The notes: generated from the letters alone by a model not told the origin. Positions 33,804-42,356 are shown, counted from the first letter of the stretch. The stretch is 42,553 bases of DNA from Oscillospiraceae bacterium (GCA_017541995.1 JAFXYD010000114.1:1-42553); one strand, 5' to 3'. A program made the numbers and translations.

Positions 33804-34850
33804 TCAACCGTTATTCGCGGCATTCTCCTGACTTTCCCGCAAAGCGGAGTTGGCGGAACGGATGTGGGCCGCGATGCTGTCGTCTCCAAAGTCCACGATG
33901 ATCCAGCCCCGGAGCTCCGACGGGTCCAGCTCCAGCAAGCGCTGATTCAGCTCCTTGGCGTACTGCCAGGGATGCCCGTATTTCGCGGTGCCCGCGGTGC
34001 TGAGAAAGTGGAGGCAGAGGGCCGACGGGGAAACGGCGCTCTCCCGCAGGCCCTTCTGAAAGGCCTCCCATTTCTCCTCCGTGGCGTAATGGAAGCGGTC
34101 CTGCACCCAGAGCTCGCAGTCGTTGAAGTCCACCCGCTCCAGGTGCTCGCCGCTTTCCTGGTCGTTGTCCTGCTCGGGCCAGACGCAGCTGATCCCCATG
34201 CAGTCCGCCCGGGGAGGCAGGCTGCGGTCCGCGTAGCGCCGCAGCAGCACCAGCTTGCCCCGGGCCTCCGCCAGGGTGGGAAGCGTGTTTCCCGTGTACC
34301 AGAAGCGCGCGTCCTTTTGGATGACGGCCTCCAGCGCCCGGGCGAACTCCGCCGCCGTCTCATCGCCGTGCTCCTGCTTCACGTTGAATACCACCGTCTC
34401 CGAAGGATTGCTCAGAAGGAAGGCGTAGCACTGGGCCAGCACCTCCTCCAGATACAGGGGCTCGTCCCAGGGCATGGGGCCCACCCGGCAGGTGGTGAAG
34501 CTGTGCATCAGCTTCAGGCGCTCCCCCTCCAGACCCAGGCGGATGTCCAGATAGCGATAACCCGCGTCCAGCTGCTCCCGGATGCCGAGATCCTGGCAGC
34601 GGGTCAGAAAGGCGATCTGGCAGTATTGGGTGGCGCTGTTGTGGGTGCCGGGCAGCACGATCTCATTGAGCCGCAGGCTGTCGTCGAGATAGGCCATCCA
34701 GGACGAGGCCTCCGCCCCGGGGGCGCTGGCCACCGTCTCGGTGAAGGGGATGATGAAAAAGGCAGCGGCTGTCAGCAGCACCAACACCAGAAAGGCGCAT
34801 ACCACCCGCAGCAGCACCCGCAAGGACTTCCGTTTTTTCTTCTCCGGCAT
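33804..34850 (-). CDS. PI-PLC-like phosphodiesterase, membrane-anchored
   Basis: A 348-residue protein with a basic N-terminus and one membrane segment (about residues 10-33), then a phosphatidylinositol-specific phospholipase C X-domain. The two catalytic histidines are visible in GTHNSAT (near 69-75) and LMHSF (near 114-118), along with YLDIRLG between them. Bacterial members cleave phosphatidylinositol or GPI-type lipids outside the cell without calcium. The anchor places the domain on the outer face. AAAGGAG precedes the ATG. It stands alone, divergent from guanine deaminase. The true substrate, perhaps host phosphoinositides, is inference from family. Confidence 0.85.
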   Translation of the reverse strand: MPEKKKRKSLRVLLRVVCAFLVLVLLTAAAFFIIPFTETVASAPGAEASSWMAYLDDSLRLNEIVLPGTHNSATQYCQIAFLTRCQDLGIREQLDAGYRYLDIRLGLEGERLKLMHSFTTCRVGPMPWDEPLYLEEVLAQCYAFLLSNPSETVVFNVKQEHGDETAAEFARALEAVIQKDARFWYTGNTLPTLAEARGKLVLLRRYADRSLPPRADCMGISCVWPEQDNDQESGEHLERVDFNDCELWVQDRFHYATEEKWEAFQKGLRESAVSPSALCLHFLSTAGTAKYGHPWQYAKELNQRLLELDPSELRGWIIVDFGDDSIAAHIRSANSALRESQENAANNG

Positions 34851-34941
34851 GGAATCAGCTCCTTTTGTTTTTCTGCTCTAATCCTATCAGAACCCGGCCC
34901 TTCTGTCAAGGAAGGGAATTGTGTATTTCTCCGATTTTCGA

Positions 34942-34970
34942 TTGCTTTTCCCCGGAATTTGCCGTATAAT
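34942..34970 (+). promoter_or_regulatory. Promoter of guanine deaminase
   Basis: TTGCTT (34942-34947), a 17-bp spacer and a perfect TATAAT (34965-34970) lie 33 bp before the ATG at 35003. No purine riboswitch fold is evident in the short leader. Confidence 0.65.
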
Positions 34971-35002
34971 GGGCATAGATTTCATCAACGGGGGTTCTTT
35001 TT

Positions 35003-36271
35003 ATGAAGGACTTTATCATAAAGGGTCAGGTTCTGGACAGCGCTGGACCGGAGCTGCTGCGCTGTCGGGAGAACAGCTATATCGTGGTGACAGAGGGGCT
35101 CTGCCGGGGCGTATTTCCCCTCGTGCCGGAGCAGTACGCCGGTCTGCCTGTGACGGACTTCGGAACCGGCATGATCCTGCCCGGGATGAGCGATCTGCAC
35201 CTTCACGCGGCGCAGTTCGGCTTCCGGGGGCTGGGCATGGACATGGAGCTGCTGGACTGGCTGGAGCGCTATACCTTCCCGGAGGAGGCGCGCTTTTCCG
35301 ATCTGCGCTACGCCGAGCAGGCCTACAGCGGCTTCGTTTCCCTGCTGCGCCGCTCCTGCACCACCCGGGCCGCCGTCTTTGCCTCCGTCCACCGGGAGGC
35401 GACACTGCTGCTGATGGAAAAGCTGGAGGCCTCCGGTCTGCGCTGCTATGTGGGCAAGGTGAACATGGATCGGAACTGCCCGGACTATATCCGGGAGCCG
35501 GACGCGCAAAGCGCCCTGCGCGATACCGAGGAGTGGATCCTCCAAGCTCAGAGCTTTGCCCATACGAAACCCATTCTGACCCCCCGCTTCATCCCCACCT
35601 GCTCCGACCCTCTGATGCGGGGGCTGAAGGAGCTGCAGCGGAAGTACGCGCTGCCCACCCAAAGTCACCTCAGCGAGAACTACGGGGAGATCGCCTGGGT
35701 GCGGGAGCTCTCCCCCGACGCGGCGCATTACGGGGACGCCTATGCCCGCTTCGGCATGTTCGGCGGGGATCACCCCTGCATCATGGCCCACTGCGTCCAC
35801 TCCGGCGAGGAAGAGCTGGAGCTGATCCGCCGCAACGGGGTATTCATCGCCCACAGTCCCGAGTCCAACATGAATCTGGCCTCCGGCGTGGCGCCGGTGT
35901 CCCGCTATCTCAGCCTGGGGCTGCGGGTTGGCCTGGCCTCCGACCTAGCGGGGGGCAGCAGCGAAAACATGCTCCGGGCCATGACCCACGCCATTCAGGC
36001 CAGCAAGCTGCGCTGGCGGCTGGCGGATCAGGAGGTGAAGCCTCTGAGTCTGGAGCAGGCCTTCTGGATGGCCACCGCCGGGGGCGGCGCCTTCTTCGGG
36101 AAGGTGGGCCGCTTTGAGCCCGGCTTTGCCCTGGACGCGGTGGTGCTGGACGACAGCAGCCTCTCCACGCCCCGGCCTCTGCGGCTGCGGGACCGGCTGG
36201 AACGGGCCGTCTACCTGGCGGACGAGCGGCATATCACGGCAAAATTTGTGGACGGCGTGAGATTATTTTGA
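35003..36271 (+). CDS. guaD: Guanine deaminase-like amidohydrolase
   Basis: A 422-residue amidohydrolase-superfamily protein. Metal-site residues are visible in DLHLH (near 63-67), SHLSEN (near 222), AHCVH (near 262) and ASDLAGG (near 313). The segment VNMDRNCPDYIRE (near 153-165) is characteristic of guanine deaminases, where it contributes to guanine recognition; these enzymes hydrolyse guanine to xanthine and ammonia in purine salvage or catabolism. The late Asp motif reads SDLAGG rather than the usual TDVGGG, a mild deviation. It has its own promoter and a GGGGGT site 8 nt before the ATG. No xanthine dehydrogenase or purine permease gene adjoins it. Confidence 0.88.
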   Translation: MKDFIIKGQVLDSAGPELLRCRENSYIVVTEGLCRGVFPLVPEQYAGLPVTDFGTGMILPGMSDLHLHAAQFGFRGLGMDMELLDWLERYTFPEEARFSDLRYAEQAYSGFVSLLRRSCTTRAAVFASVHREATLLLMEKLEASGLRCYVGKVNMDRNCPDYIREPDAQSALRDTEEWILQAQSFAHTKPILTPRFIPTCSDPLMRGLKELQRKYALPTQSHLSENYGEIAWVRELSPDAAHYGDAYARFGMFGGDHPCIMAHCVHSGEEELELIRRNGVFIAHSPESNMNLASGVAPVSRYLSLGLRVGLASDLAGGSSENMLRAMTHAIQASKLRWRLADQEVKPLSLEQAFWMATAGGGAFFGKVGRFEPGFALDAVVLDDSSLSTPRPLRLRDRLERAVYLADERHITAKFVDGVRLF

Positions 36272-36279
36272 AAAAAACC

Positions 36280-36308
36280 TTGTACTTTTGCGGCAATTGT
36301 AGTAAAAT
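36280..36308 (+). promoter_or_regulatory. Promoter of phosphoglycerate mutase
   Basis: TTGTAC (36280-36285), a 17-bp spacer and TAAAAT (36303-36308) lie 35 bp before the ATG at 36343, just after the guaD stop. Confidence 0.6.
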
Positions 36309-36342
36309 AGATCGAAATTTGTTACAGACGGAGGATACCGAT

Positions 36343-37914
<1,572 letters not shown>

Positions 37915-37997
37915 GCAGCCCGGGCCAAGGATCAGCGCAGCGTTCCGCAGCAGCGTCTGTTCCACGGTCTGCAAAACGGCCGCGGCTCATGAAAACG

Positions 37998-38039
37998 CCT
38001 CCCCGGGAAGAAAGTCCTTGACTTTTCCTTCCGGGGAGG
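37998..38039 (+). terminator. Hairpin after gpmI
   Basis: CCTCCCCGG (37998-38006) pairs with CCGGGGAGG (38031-38039), extended by GAAG/CTTC, with a loop of about 16 nt. There is no T-run; it overlaps the -35 and spacer of the tRNA promoter, so the two functions may compete. Confidence 0.4.
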
Positions 38040-38046
38040 CTAAAAT
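38018..38046 (+). promoter_or_regulatory. Promoter of tRNA-Arg
   Basis: TTGACT (38018-38023), a 17-bp spacer and TAAAAT (38041-38046) end 14 bp before the tRNA. Confidence 0.7.
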
Positions 38047-38060
38047 ATACGGGATGACAC

Positions 38061-38137
38061 GCCCACGTAGCTCAGCAGGATAGAGCGGCCGCCTCCTAAG
38101 CGGCAGGTCGGAGGTTCGAATCCTCTCGTGGGTGCCA
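38061..38137 (+). tRNA. tRNA-Arg(CCU)
   Basis: A complete 77-nt cloverleaf: acceptor GCCCACG/CGTGGGT, D arm GCTC-AGCAGGATA-GAGC, anticodon loop CTCCTAA (anticodon CCT, reading AGG), variable loop AGGTC, T arm GGAGG-TTCGAAT-CCTCT, and an encoded GCCA end. It is followed by its own terminator. tRNA-Arg genes of this type are frequent integration targets, and accessory genes begin just downstream. Confidence 0.97.
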
Positions 38138-38145
38138 GAAGAAAC

Positions 38146-38184
38146 GCCGAAAGCCTTTGTTTACAAGGGTTTTCGGCTTTCTTT
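38146..38184 (+). terminator. Terminator of tRNA-Arg
   Basis: A stem GCCGAAAGCCTTT/AAGGGTTTTCGGC (with G-U pairs, loop GTTTAC) is followed by TTTCTTT. Confidence 0.75.
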
Positions 38185-38272
38185 ATACTTTCCCTGCTGT
38201 GGGCAATATACTTCTCCTCTTTCCACTTCAAAGGATGGATATATCACCATAAAAATTCCGGAAAAATTTCGT

Positions 38273-38309
38273 TGTAACTATTGACATTACATCTTCAGCG
38301 TGCTATACT
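38273..38309 (+). promoter_or_regulatory. SnoaL-gene promoter overlapped by a 19-bp palindromic operator
   Basis: The operator TGTAACTATTGACATTACA (38273-38291; TGTAA and TTACA half-sites, 9 nt apart) contains the -35 TTGACA (38281-38286). After a 17-bp spacer comes the -10 TATACT (38304-38309). The same palindrome in the same register lies before the Rrf2 gene, so it is the likely Rrf2 binding site. Confidence 0.75.
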
Positions 38310-38366
38310 GCAGCCAAGATGAAACCTCGGTGGTTACATCAAATATGTTTTTGGAGGAATTCTACC

Positions 38367-39140
38367 ATGACTAAAATTGAAAAGGCTCTCGCCCTCATTA
38401 ACACTTTCGCCACCGGCGACACTGAAAAAGCGGCTTCTCTTCTGGCAGAGGGCTACATCCAGCACAATCTCGCTTACGGCACCGGCCGTGATGCCTTTGT
38501 GGGCAGCGTTGCCTGGCTCGCTTCTGCTCCTGTGAAGACCACTGTCAACAACATCCGTGCGTTTGAGGACGGCGATAAGGTCTTCCTGCAGACTGTTTAC
38601 AACTTCGCCGGCGCGGGCGAACAGGTCGCCTTCGACATCTTCCGCTTTGATGAGGAAGGGCTGATCGCCGAGCACTGGGACAATCTCGCTGCGAAGGCCG
38701 AGCCCAATCCCTCCGGTCACACCCAGATCGACGGCTACGACAAGCTGGAGGATCTGAACAAGACCGAGGAAAACCGTGAGATCATCAAGAACTTCCTGCA
38801 TGATGTGATGCAGGGCAAGTCTCCCAAAAAGACGCCCACCTACTTCGACGGCGACACCTACATTCAGCACAACACCGGCATTGCCGACGGGCTCTCCGGT
38901 CTCGGCGCTGCGCTGGGTGCTCTGGCTGAGCAGGGCATTCAGATGATCTATGCTACGATCCATCAGGTTCTGGCGCAGGGCAACTACGTGCTGGCAGTTT
39001 CCGAGGGCACCTTCGGCGGCGCTCCCACTTCCTACTATGATCTGTGGCGCGTTGAAAACGGCAAGGTCACCGAGCACTGGGACGTCATGGAAACCATTGC
39101 TGCCAAGGAGACCTGGCAGAATCAGAATGGCAAATTCTAA
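38367..39140 (+). CDS. Tandem SnoaL/NTF2-like protein
   Basis: A 257-residue protein made of two related SnoaL-like (NTF2-fold) halves, about 1-115 and 130-250. Each has an early YIQHN motif (near 30 and 167) and a late EHWD motif (near 96 and 240), the pattern of the polyketide-cyclase-like SnoaL family. The fold makes a small hydrophobic cavity; members act as cyclases, isomerases or stress proteins, and the exact reaction cannot be inferred. GGAGGA lies 8 nt before the ATG at 38367. It has a strong promoter with an Rrf2-type operator and lies directly upstream of the Rrf2 gene, so it is probably the regulator's main target. Confidence 0.85.
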   Translation: MTKIEKALALINTFATGDTEKAASLLAEGYIQHNLAYGTGRDAFVGSVAWLASAPVKTTVNNIRAFEDGDKVFLQTVYNFAGAGEQVAFDIFRFDEEGLIAEHWDNLAAKAEPNPSGHTQIDGYDKLEDLNKTEENREIIKNFLHDVMQGKSPKKTPTYFDGDTYIQHNTGIADGLSGLGAALGALAEQGIQMIYATIHQVLAQGNYVLAVSEGTFGGAPTSYYDLWRVENGKVTEHWDVMETIAAKETWQNQNGKF

Positions 39141-39177
39141 TGTAACCGTTGAAATTACAGTCGTTCCGTGATAGAAT
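39141..39177 (+). promoter_or_regulatory. Rrf2-gene promoter overlapped by the second 19-bp operator
   Basis: TGTAACCGTTGAAATTACA (39141-39159) begins at the base after the SnoaL stop codon. Its -35 is TTGAAA (39149-39154), followed by a 17-bp spacer and TAGAAT (39172-39177). Sixteen of 19 operator bases match the first copy, with the same -35 register, indicating autoregulation. Confidence 0.75.
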
Positions 39178-39197
39178 GTTCTTTGGGAGGAATGGCT

Positions 39198-39659
39198 ATG
39201 CAGATTTCAAGCAGGTTTACAATCGCCTTGCACATTTTCACCTGCGTGGATGTGTTCAAGGATGAATACAAAATCACCAGCGACTTTCTTGCAGGGTCGA
39301 TCAACACCAATCCGGTCATCATACGCAAGATTTTGACGCAGCTCAAAAACGCCGGTCTGATCACCGTAGCAAGAGGCACGGGCGGCATTGAACTGACGAG
39401 GGATTTGTCGGAGATCACCTTCTACGATGTGTATGAGGCGATCGGAGCGGTAGAAAACGGAGATCTGTTCCATTTCCACGAAAGTCCCAATCCCGAATGT
39501 CCGGTGGGCAGGAATATCCATGCATTGCTGGATGACAAGCTGAAAGCGATTCAAGACGCAATGGAGGACGAATTGCGAAAACACACGCTGCTCGATCTTC
39601 GCAGCGGAATGACTGAGCTTCTGGCAAAGGAGCACGAAAGCAAAGGCTCCGGAGGATAG
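39198..39659 (+). CDS. Rrf2-family (YwnA-like) transcription regulator
   Basis: A 153-residue winged-helix protein. The helix-turn-helix region (about 23-60: TSDFLAGSINTNPVIIRKIL) and the wing GLITVARGTGGIELT match the Rrf2/BadM family, closest in pattern to YwnA of Bacillus. The C-terminal half has HFHESPNPECPVG and a long dimerisation helix. The three-Cys cluster of IscR/NsrR is absent; single Cys residues (in FTCVD and ECPVG) leave a thiol-based redox switch as a possibility. The ATG at 39198 is chosen because GGGAGG lies 7 nt upstream; the ATG at 39192 is too close. Likely represses itself and the SnoaL gene through twin palindromes. Confidence 0.88.
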   Translation: MQISSRFTIALHIFTCVDVFKDEYKITSDFLAGSINTNPVIIRKILTQLKNAGLITVARGTGGIELTRDLSEITFYDVYEAIGAVENGDLFHFHESPNPECPVGRNIHALLDDKLKAIQDAMEDELRKHTLLDLRSGMTELLAKEHESKGSGG

Positions 39660-39674
39660 TATTCTTCCGGAGCC
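39645..39674 (+). terminator. Attenuator-like hairpin after the Rrf2 gene
   Basis: A 9-bp stem GGCTCCGGA/TCCGGAGCC spans the Rrf2 stop codon and is followed by TTTT. The next gene's AGGAGG lies 7 nt after it, so it may reduce rather than stop transcription of the downstream genes. Confidence 0.55.
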
Positions 39675-39693
39675 TTTTACAGGAGGCAAGTTT

Positions 39694-40239
39694 ATGAAGA
39701 CAGCAGACTACCTATCCTTCATTGTAAATGAAATCCACACGACCATCGTTGCCACGGTGGACAATGATGGTTTGCCGGTCACCGCCGCCATTGACATGAT
39801 GGATTGTGATGAAAACAGCCTATACTTTCTGACGGCGAAGGGCAAGGGTTTCTATGACCGGCTCATCAAGAAAGGTTTTCTTGCGCTGACCGCTATGAAA
39901 GGCAAGGATACGATGAGCAGCGTGGCAGTGTCGATCCGGGGCAAGGTGCGTGAGCTTGGGTATGAAAGAATACCGGCGCTGTTTGCGAAGAATCCATACA
40001 TGAAGGAGATTTATCCGACGGAGGACTCCATGAAAGCGTTGACCGTCTTTCAGGTTTATGAAGGCACCGGCGAGTGGTTTGATCTTTCAAAAAAGCCGAT
40101 TGAACGAGCCTCCTTCACCTTTGGGGGAGCATCAGAGAAACCGGAAGGATACTTCATTACCGACGCCTGCATAGCTGCGGAAGCTGTGCGGCTGTTTGCC
40201 CTCAAAGCTGTATTGTCACAGACAGCGTTCCTCACGTGA
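39694..40239 (+). CDS. FMN-binding PPOX-like protein, 5' part of a frameshifted gene
   Basis: The 181-residue open frame begins with a pyridoxamine-5'-phosphate-oxidase-like split-barrel domain (about 1-150; HTTIVATVDNDGLPVTAAID, LYFLTAKGKGFYDRL), which binds FMN in this family. After ITDACIA (near residues 155-161) the frame loses sense (AEAVRLFALKAVLSQ). Moving to the -1 frame at 40176 restores a clear ferredoxin tail, so this stop is premature. AGGAGG lies 7 nt upstream of the ATG. It sits between the Rrf2 and macrodomain genes on the same strand. The truncated product would keep the flavin domain and lose both iron-sulfur clusters, unless the frameshift is a sequencing or assembly error. 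Confidence 0.85.
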   Translation: MKTADYLSFIVNEIHTTIVATVDNDGLPVTAAIDMMDCDENSLYFLTAKGKGFYDRLIKKGFLALTAMKGKDTMSSVAVSIRGKVRELGYERIPALFAKNPYMKEIYPTEDSMKALTVFQVYEGTGEWFDLSKKPIERASFTFGGASEKPEGYFITDACIAAEAVRLFALKAVLSQTAFLT

Positions 40240-40325
40240 TCGAACAGGAGCACTGCCTGCACTGCGGAAACTGCATAGAGGCATGCCCTGTGGGAGCGGT
40301 AGAAAGAAGGCAGCATTATGACTGA
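40176..40325 (+). pseudogene. Detached 2x[4Fe-4S] ferredoxin tail of the PPOX-like gene
   Basis: In the -1 frame from 40176 the sequence continues the preceding protein: CIA joined to CGSCAAVCP makes CIACGSCAAVCP, and then come VTDSVPHVIEQEH and CLHCGNCIEACP. These are two complete CxxCxxCxxxCP motifs of a bacterial-type ferredoxin. The frame ends at TGA 40323-40325, overlapping the macrodomain ATG at 40318, a normal operon junction. One base appears to be missing after 40175. No slippery heptamer is present at ATAGCTGCGG, so programmed frameshifting is unlikely. Confidence 0.8.
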
Positions 40326-41124
40326 GAAAATGACACAGGAGCAGCGGCTTGACACGCTGGTTGAAGCGTTTAAGGCTGATTCTGTTCAATATAAGGATTT
40401 ACAGACGCCGGAGGATAACGAGGGCAAAAGACGAATCCTGCGCTCTCTGATGAACATTCGCATGCCCAAGAAGCTGGACGATTCGGTACTGGCCGTACAG
40501 GATGAATACCTGAGGGAGCGTATCCGTGAAAACGGAATTGTCGAGCTCTCGGATATCCCCGTGATACGAGACGGGCTTTCTATTTGGCAGGGCGATATAA
40601 CCCGTCTTGCTGTTGACGCCATCGTGAATGCCGCCAATTCGCAGATGCTCGGATGCTTCGTCCCGATGCATACCTGTATTGATAACTGCATCCATACCTT
40701 TGCCGGAGTGCAGTTGCGAGCAGAGTGCAATCGTCAAATGAAGCAGTTGCGGATTAAATACGGTAGAGACTATGAGCAGCCTACCGCTGTCCCCATGCTG
40801 ACGGACGGCTATAACCTTCCGGCGAAGAAGATCATCCATATCGTCGGTCCCATCGTTGAGGGTCGGTTGACAAAGGCGCTGGAACAGGATCTGGCGGATT
40901 GCTACCGGAACACCCTTGACCTCTGCGCCGAGAACGGGTTGCGTAGCGTGGCTTTCTGCTGTATTTCAACGGGCGTATTCCGCTTTCCGAATCGGCGGGC
41001 AGCGGAAATTGCGGTCAAAACCGTAAGCAAATGGCTGGATGAACACACAGGACAGGTCGACCGGGTGATTTTCAATGTGTTCAAAGACGAGGACAAAGCA
41101 TACTATGAAGAACTATTACAATAA
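40318..41124 (+). CDS. Zinc-dependent macrodomain ADP-ribosyl hydrolase
   Basis: A 268-residue protein with an N-terminal helical extension (about 1-85) and a macrodomain. The ADP-ribose-binding loops are visible in QGDITRLAVDAIVNAANSQM (near 91-110) and CISTGVFRFP (near 215-224). Between them GCFVPMHTCIDNCIH carries Cys113, His118 and Cys120, matching the zinc-binding signature of the Firmicute Zn-macrodomain class found beside SirTM sirtuins. Such enzymes remove mono-ADP-ribose that SirTM attaches. AGAAGG lies about 9 nt before the ATG. Its 5' end overlaps the ferredoxin tail by 8 nt and its 3' end overlaps the sirtuin start by 20 nt, so translation is probably coupled. Confidence 0.92.
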   Translation: MTEKMTQEQRLDTLVEAFKADSVQYKDLQTPEDNEGKRRILRSLMNIRMPKKLDDSVLAVQDEYLRERIRENGIVELSDIPVIRDGLSIWQGDITRLAVDAIVNAANSQMLGCFVPMHTCIDNCIHTFAGVQLRAECNRQMKQLRIKYGRDYEQPTAVPMLTDGYNLPAKKIIHIVGPIVEGRLTKALEQDLADCYRNTLDLCAENGLRSVAFCCISTGVFRFPNRRAAEIAVKTVSKWLDEHTGQVDRVIFNVFKDEDKAYYEELLQ

Positions 41125-42094
41125 TCAGCCAAACGGCTATCTGGAATCGATACAAAAAGGCCTTCTTGCCGTGCGTACTTATGACCTTCGCGTTTCCCAT
41201 GGGATCGGGACCCGTGAGGAACAGCTTGCAAGGCTGAAGAAGGAACTCGAAACAGCGGATGCGATCGTTGTTGGAGCAGGCGCCGGACTCTCCACGGCGG
41301 CGGGCTTTACTTACGCCGGGGATCTGTTCAAACGGTATTTTTCCGATTTTGAAGAGACATTCGGCTTTCACGATATGTATACCGGTGGCTTTGTTGTGAT
41401 GAATGCGGCTCCTGAGGTGATGTGGGCGTATTGGGCAAGACACATTTACTTCAACCGTTATATCTCTGCTCCGAAGCCCGCTTATCAGAATCTACTGTCA
41501 CTGCTCAATGATAAGGACTATTTCGTGATCACCACCAACGTGGATCACCAGTTTCAGCGTGCGGGCTTCGACAAAAAGCGGCTGTTCTATACGCAGGGAG
41601 ATTATGGTCTGTTCCAGAGCATGGATCCAAAGGTGCAGGAGACCTTCGACAACGAGGAGTGGACAATGCGTGCCATGAAAGCCCAGGGCTTTGTTCTGGA
41701 TGAAAACGGCATATTCAAGGTTCCGGAGAACGGCACAATCTCCATGCAGCTCCCGATAGAACTGATCCCCACTGCTCCAAACGGCGATCCGGTCACGATG
41801 AACCTGCGTTCTGACGATACCTTTGTTGAGGATGCGGGATGGCACAAGGCGTCGGCTGCGTATTCCGATTTTCTGCGCAGACACGAAAACCTGCATGTGC
41901 TGTATCTGGAGATCGGCGTAGGAGCCAATACCCCGGTCATCATCAAGTATCCCTTCTGGCAGATGACAAAAGACAACAGGCAGGCAATCTATGCTTGCTT
42001 GAATTACGGCGAAGCGTACTGCCCGAAAGAAATTGAGAAACAGGCTATTTGCCTTGATGGTGACACCGCTGATGTGCTTGATGCGCTGCAATAA
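41105..42094 (+). CDS. Class M sirtuin (SirTM), protein ADP-ribosyltransferase
   Basis: A 329-residue sirtuin-fold protein. The NAD-binding motif GAGAGLSTAAGF lies near 57-68, then FTYAGDLFKRYF; TTNVDHQF (Asn145) and YTQGDYG (Gln164) occupy the catalytic core. The usual sirtuin catalytic His is Gln here, as in SirTM enzymes, which ADP-ribosylate rather than deacylate. The long C-terminal part includes LYLEIGVGANTPVIIKYPF. The ATG at 41105 is preferred over 41075 because of its GAGGA site and family-like N-terminus. In described operons SirTM modifies a lipoylated GcvH-like protein made with LplA2; neither gene is in the window. The 20-nt overlap with the macrodomain gene shows a writer-eraser pair made together. 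Confidence 0.92.
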   Translation: MKNYYNNQPNGYLESIQKGLLAVRTYDLRVSHGIGTREEQLARLKKELETADAIVVGAGAGLSTAAGFTYAGDLFKRYFSDFEETFGFHDMYTGGFVVMNAAPEVMWAYWARHIYFNRYISAPKPAYQNLLSLLNDKDYFVITTNVDHQFQRAGFDKKRLFYTQGDYGLFQSMDPKVQETFDNEEWTMRAMKAQGFVLDENGIFKVPENGTISMQLPIELIPTAPNGDPVTMNLRSDDTFVEDAGWHKASAAYSDFLRRHENLHVLYLEIGVGANTPVIIKYPFWQMTKDNRQAIYACLNYGEAYCPKEIEKQAICLDGDTADVLDALQ

Positions 42095-42183
42095 TGAAAA
42101 AAAAGCAAAAAGCGGAATGAGCTTCCAAGCTCTGGCAGCGAATGACGGCGAAAGCATCGGAATTGCGGAGGTTTTGGCCCTTG

Positions 42184-42255
42184 CCTGCCGTGGGTCTGAC
42201 GCTGTTCGGGGGCTTCCCTACACGGCAGGTCGGGGGCTCGATTCCCCTCCTGCCG
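42184..42255 (+). other. tRNA-like repeated stem region
   Basis: Three alternating complementary segments occur: CCTGCCGTG (42184-42192), CACGGCAGG (42221-42229) and CCTGCCG (42249-42255). The middle one can pair with either neighbour. The second half reads like a tRNA T arm (GGGGG-CTCGATT-CCCCT), and 42223-42248 is similar to the 3' half of tRNA-Arg, but no 5' acceptor strand or convincing anticodon arm is found. It may be a decayed tRNA, a distal attachment site or a small structured RNA. Confidence 0.3.
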
Positions 42256-42264
42256 AGCTTCCGA

Positions 42265-42303
42265 CGCAAAAGGAGGAAGCCTTGCGGCTTCCTCCTTTCG
42301 CGT
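42265..42303 (+). terminator. Strong hairpin after the tRNA-like region
   Basis: A near-perfect 17-bp stem (CGCAAAAGGAGGAAGCC against GGCTTCCTCCTTTCGCG, loop TTGC) follows; seven T residues come about 10 nt later. Confidence 0.6.
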
Positions 42304-42356
42304 TGGGGTTATTTTTTTGTCTCAGTTTCCGCAGACGGCTCCGGCGGCGTCCCATT

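Noticed and set aside
34851-35002. Purine riboswitch before guanine deaminase
   Set aside because: The promoter lies only 33 bp from the start codon, leaving too short a leader for the aptamer.
38040-38231. Minus-strand frame containing GFEPPTCRLG
   Set aside because: This is a well-known spurious translation of the strand opposite a tRNA; it covers tRNA-Arg. The similar PGFEPGTSS frame at 3789-3980 covers the tRNA-Thr remnant.
40165-40185. Programmed -1 ribosomal frameshift in the PPOX-ferredoxin gene
   Set aside because: No X XXY YYZ slippery sequence at the junction; a lost base explains the data more simply.
42120-42262. tRNA-Sec (selC) or SRP RNA at the right edge
   Set aside because: No TCA anticodon loop or matching 5' acceptor for tRNA-Sec, and no GGTCAGG...GGAAGCAG core of SRP RNA.
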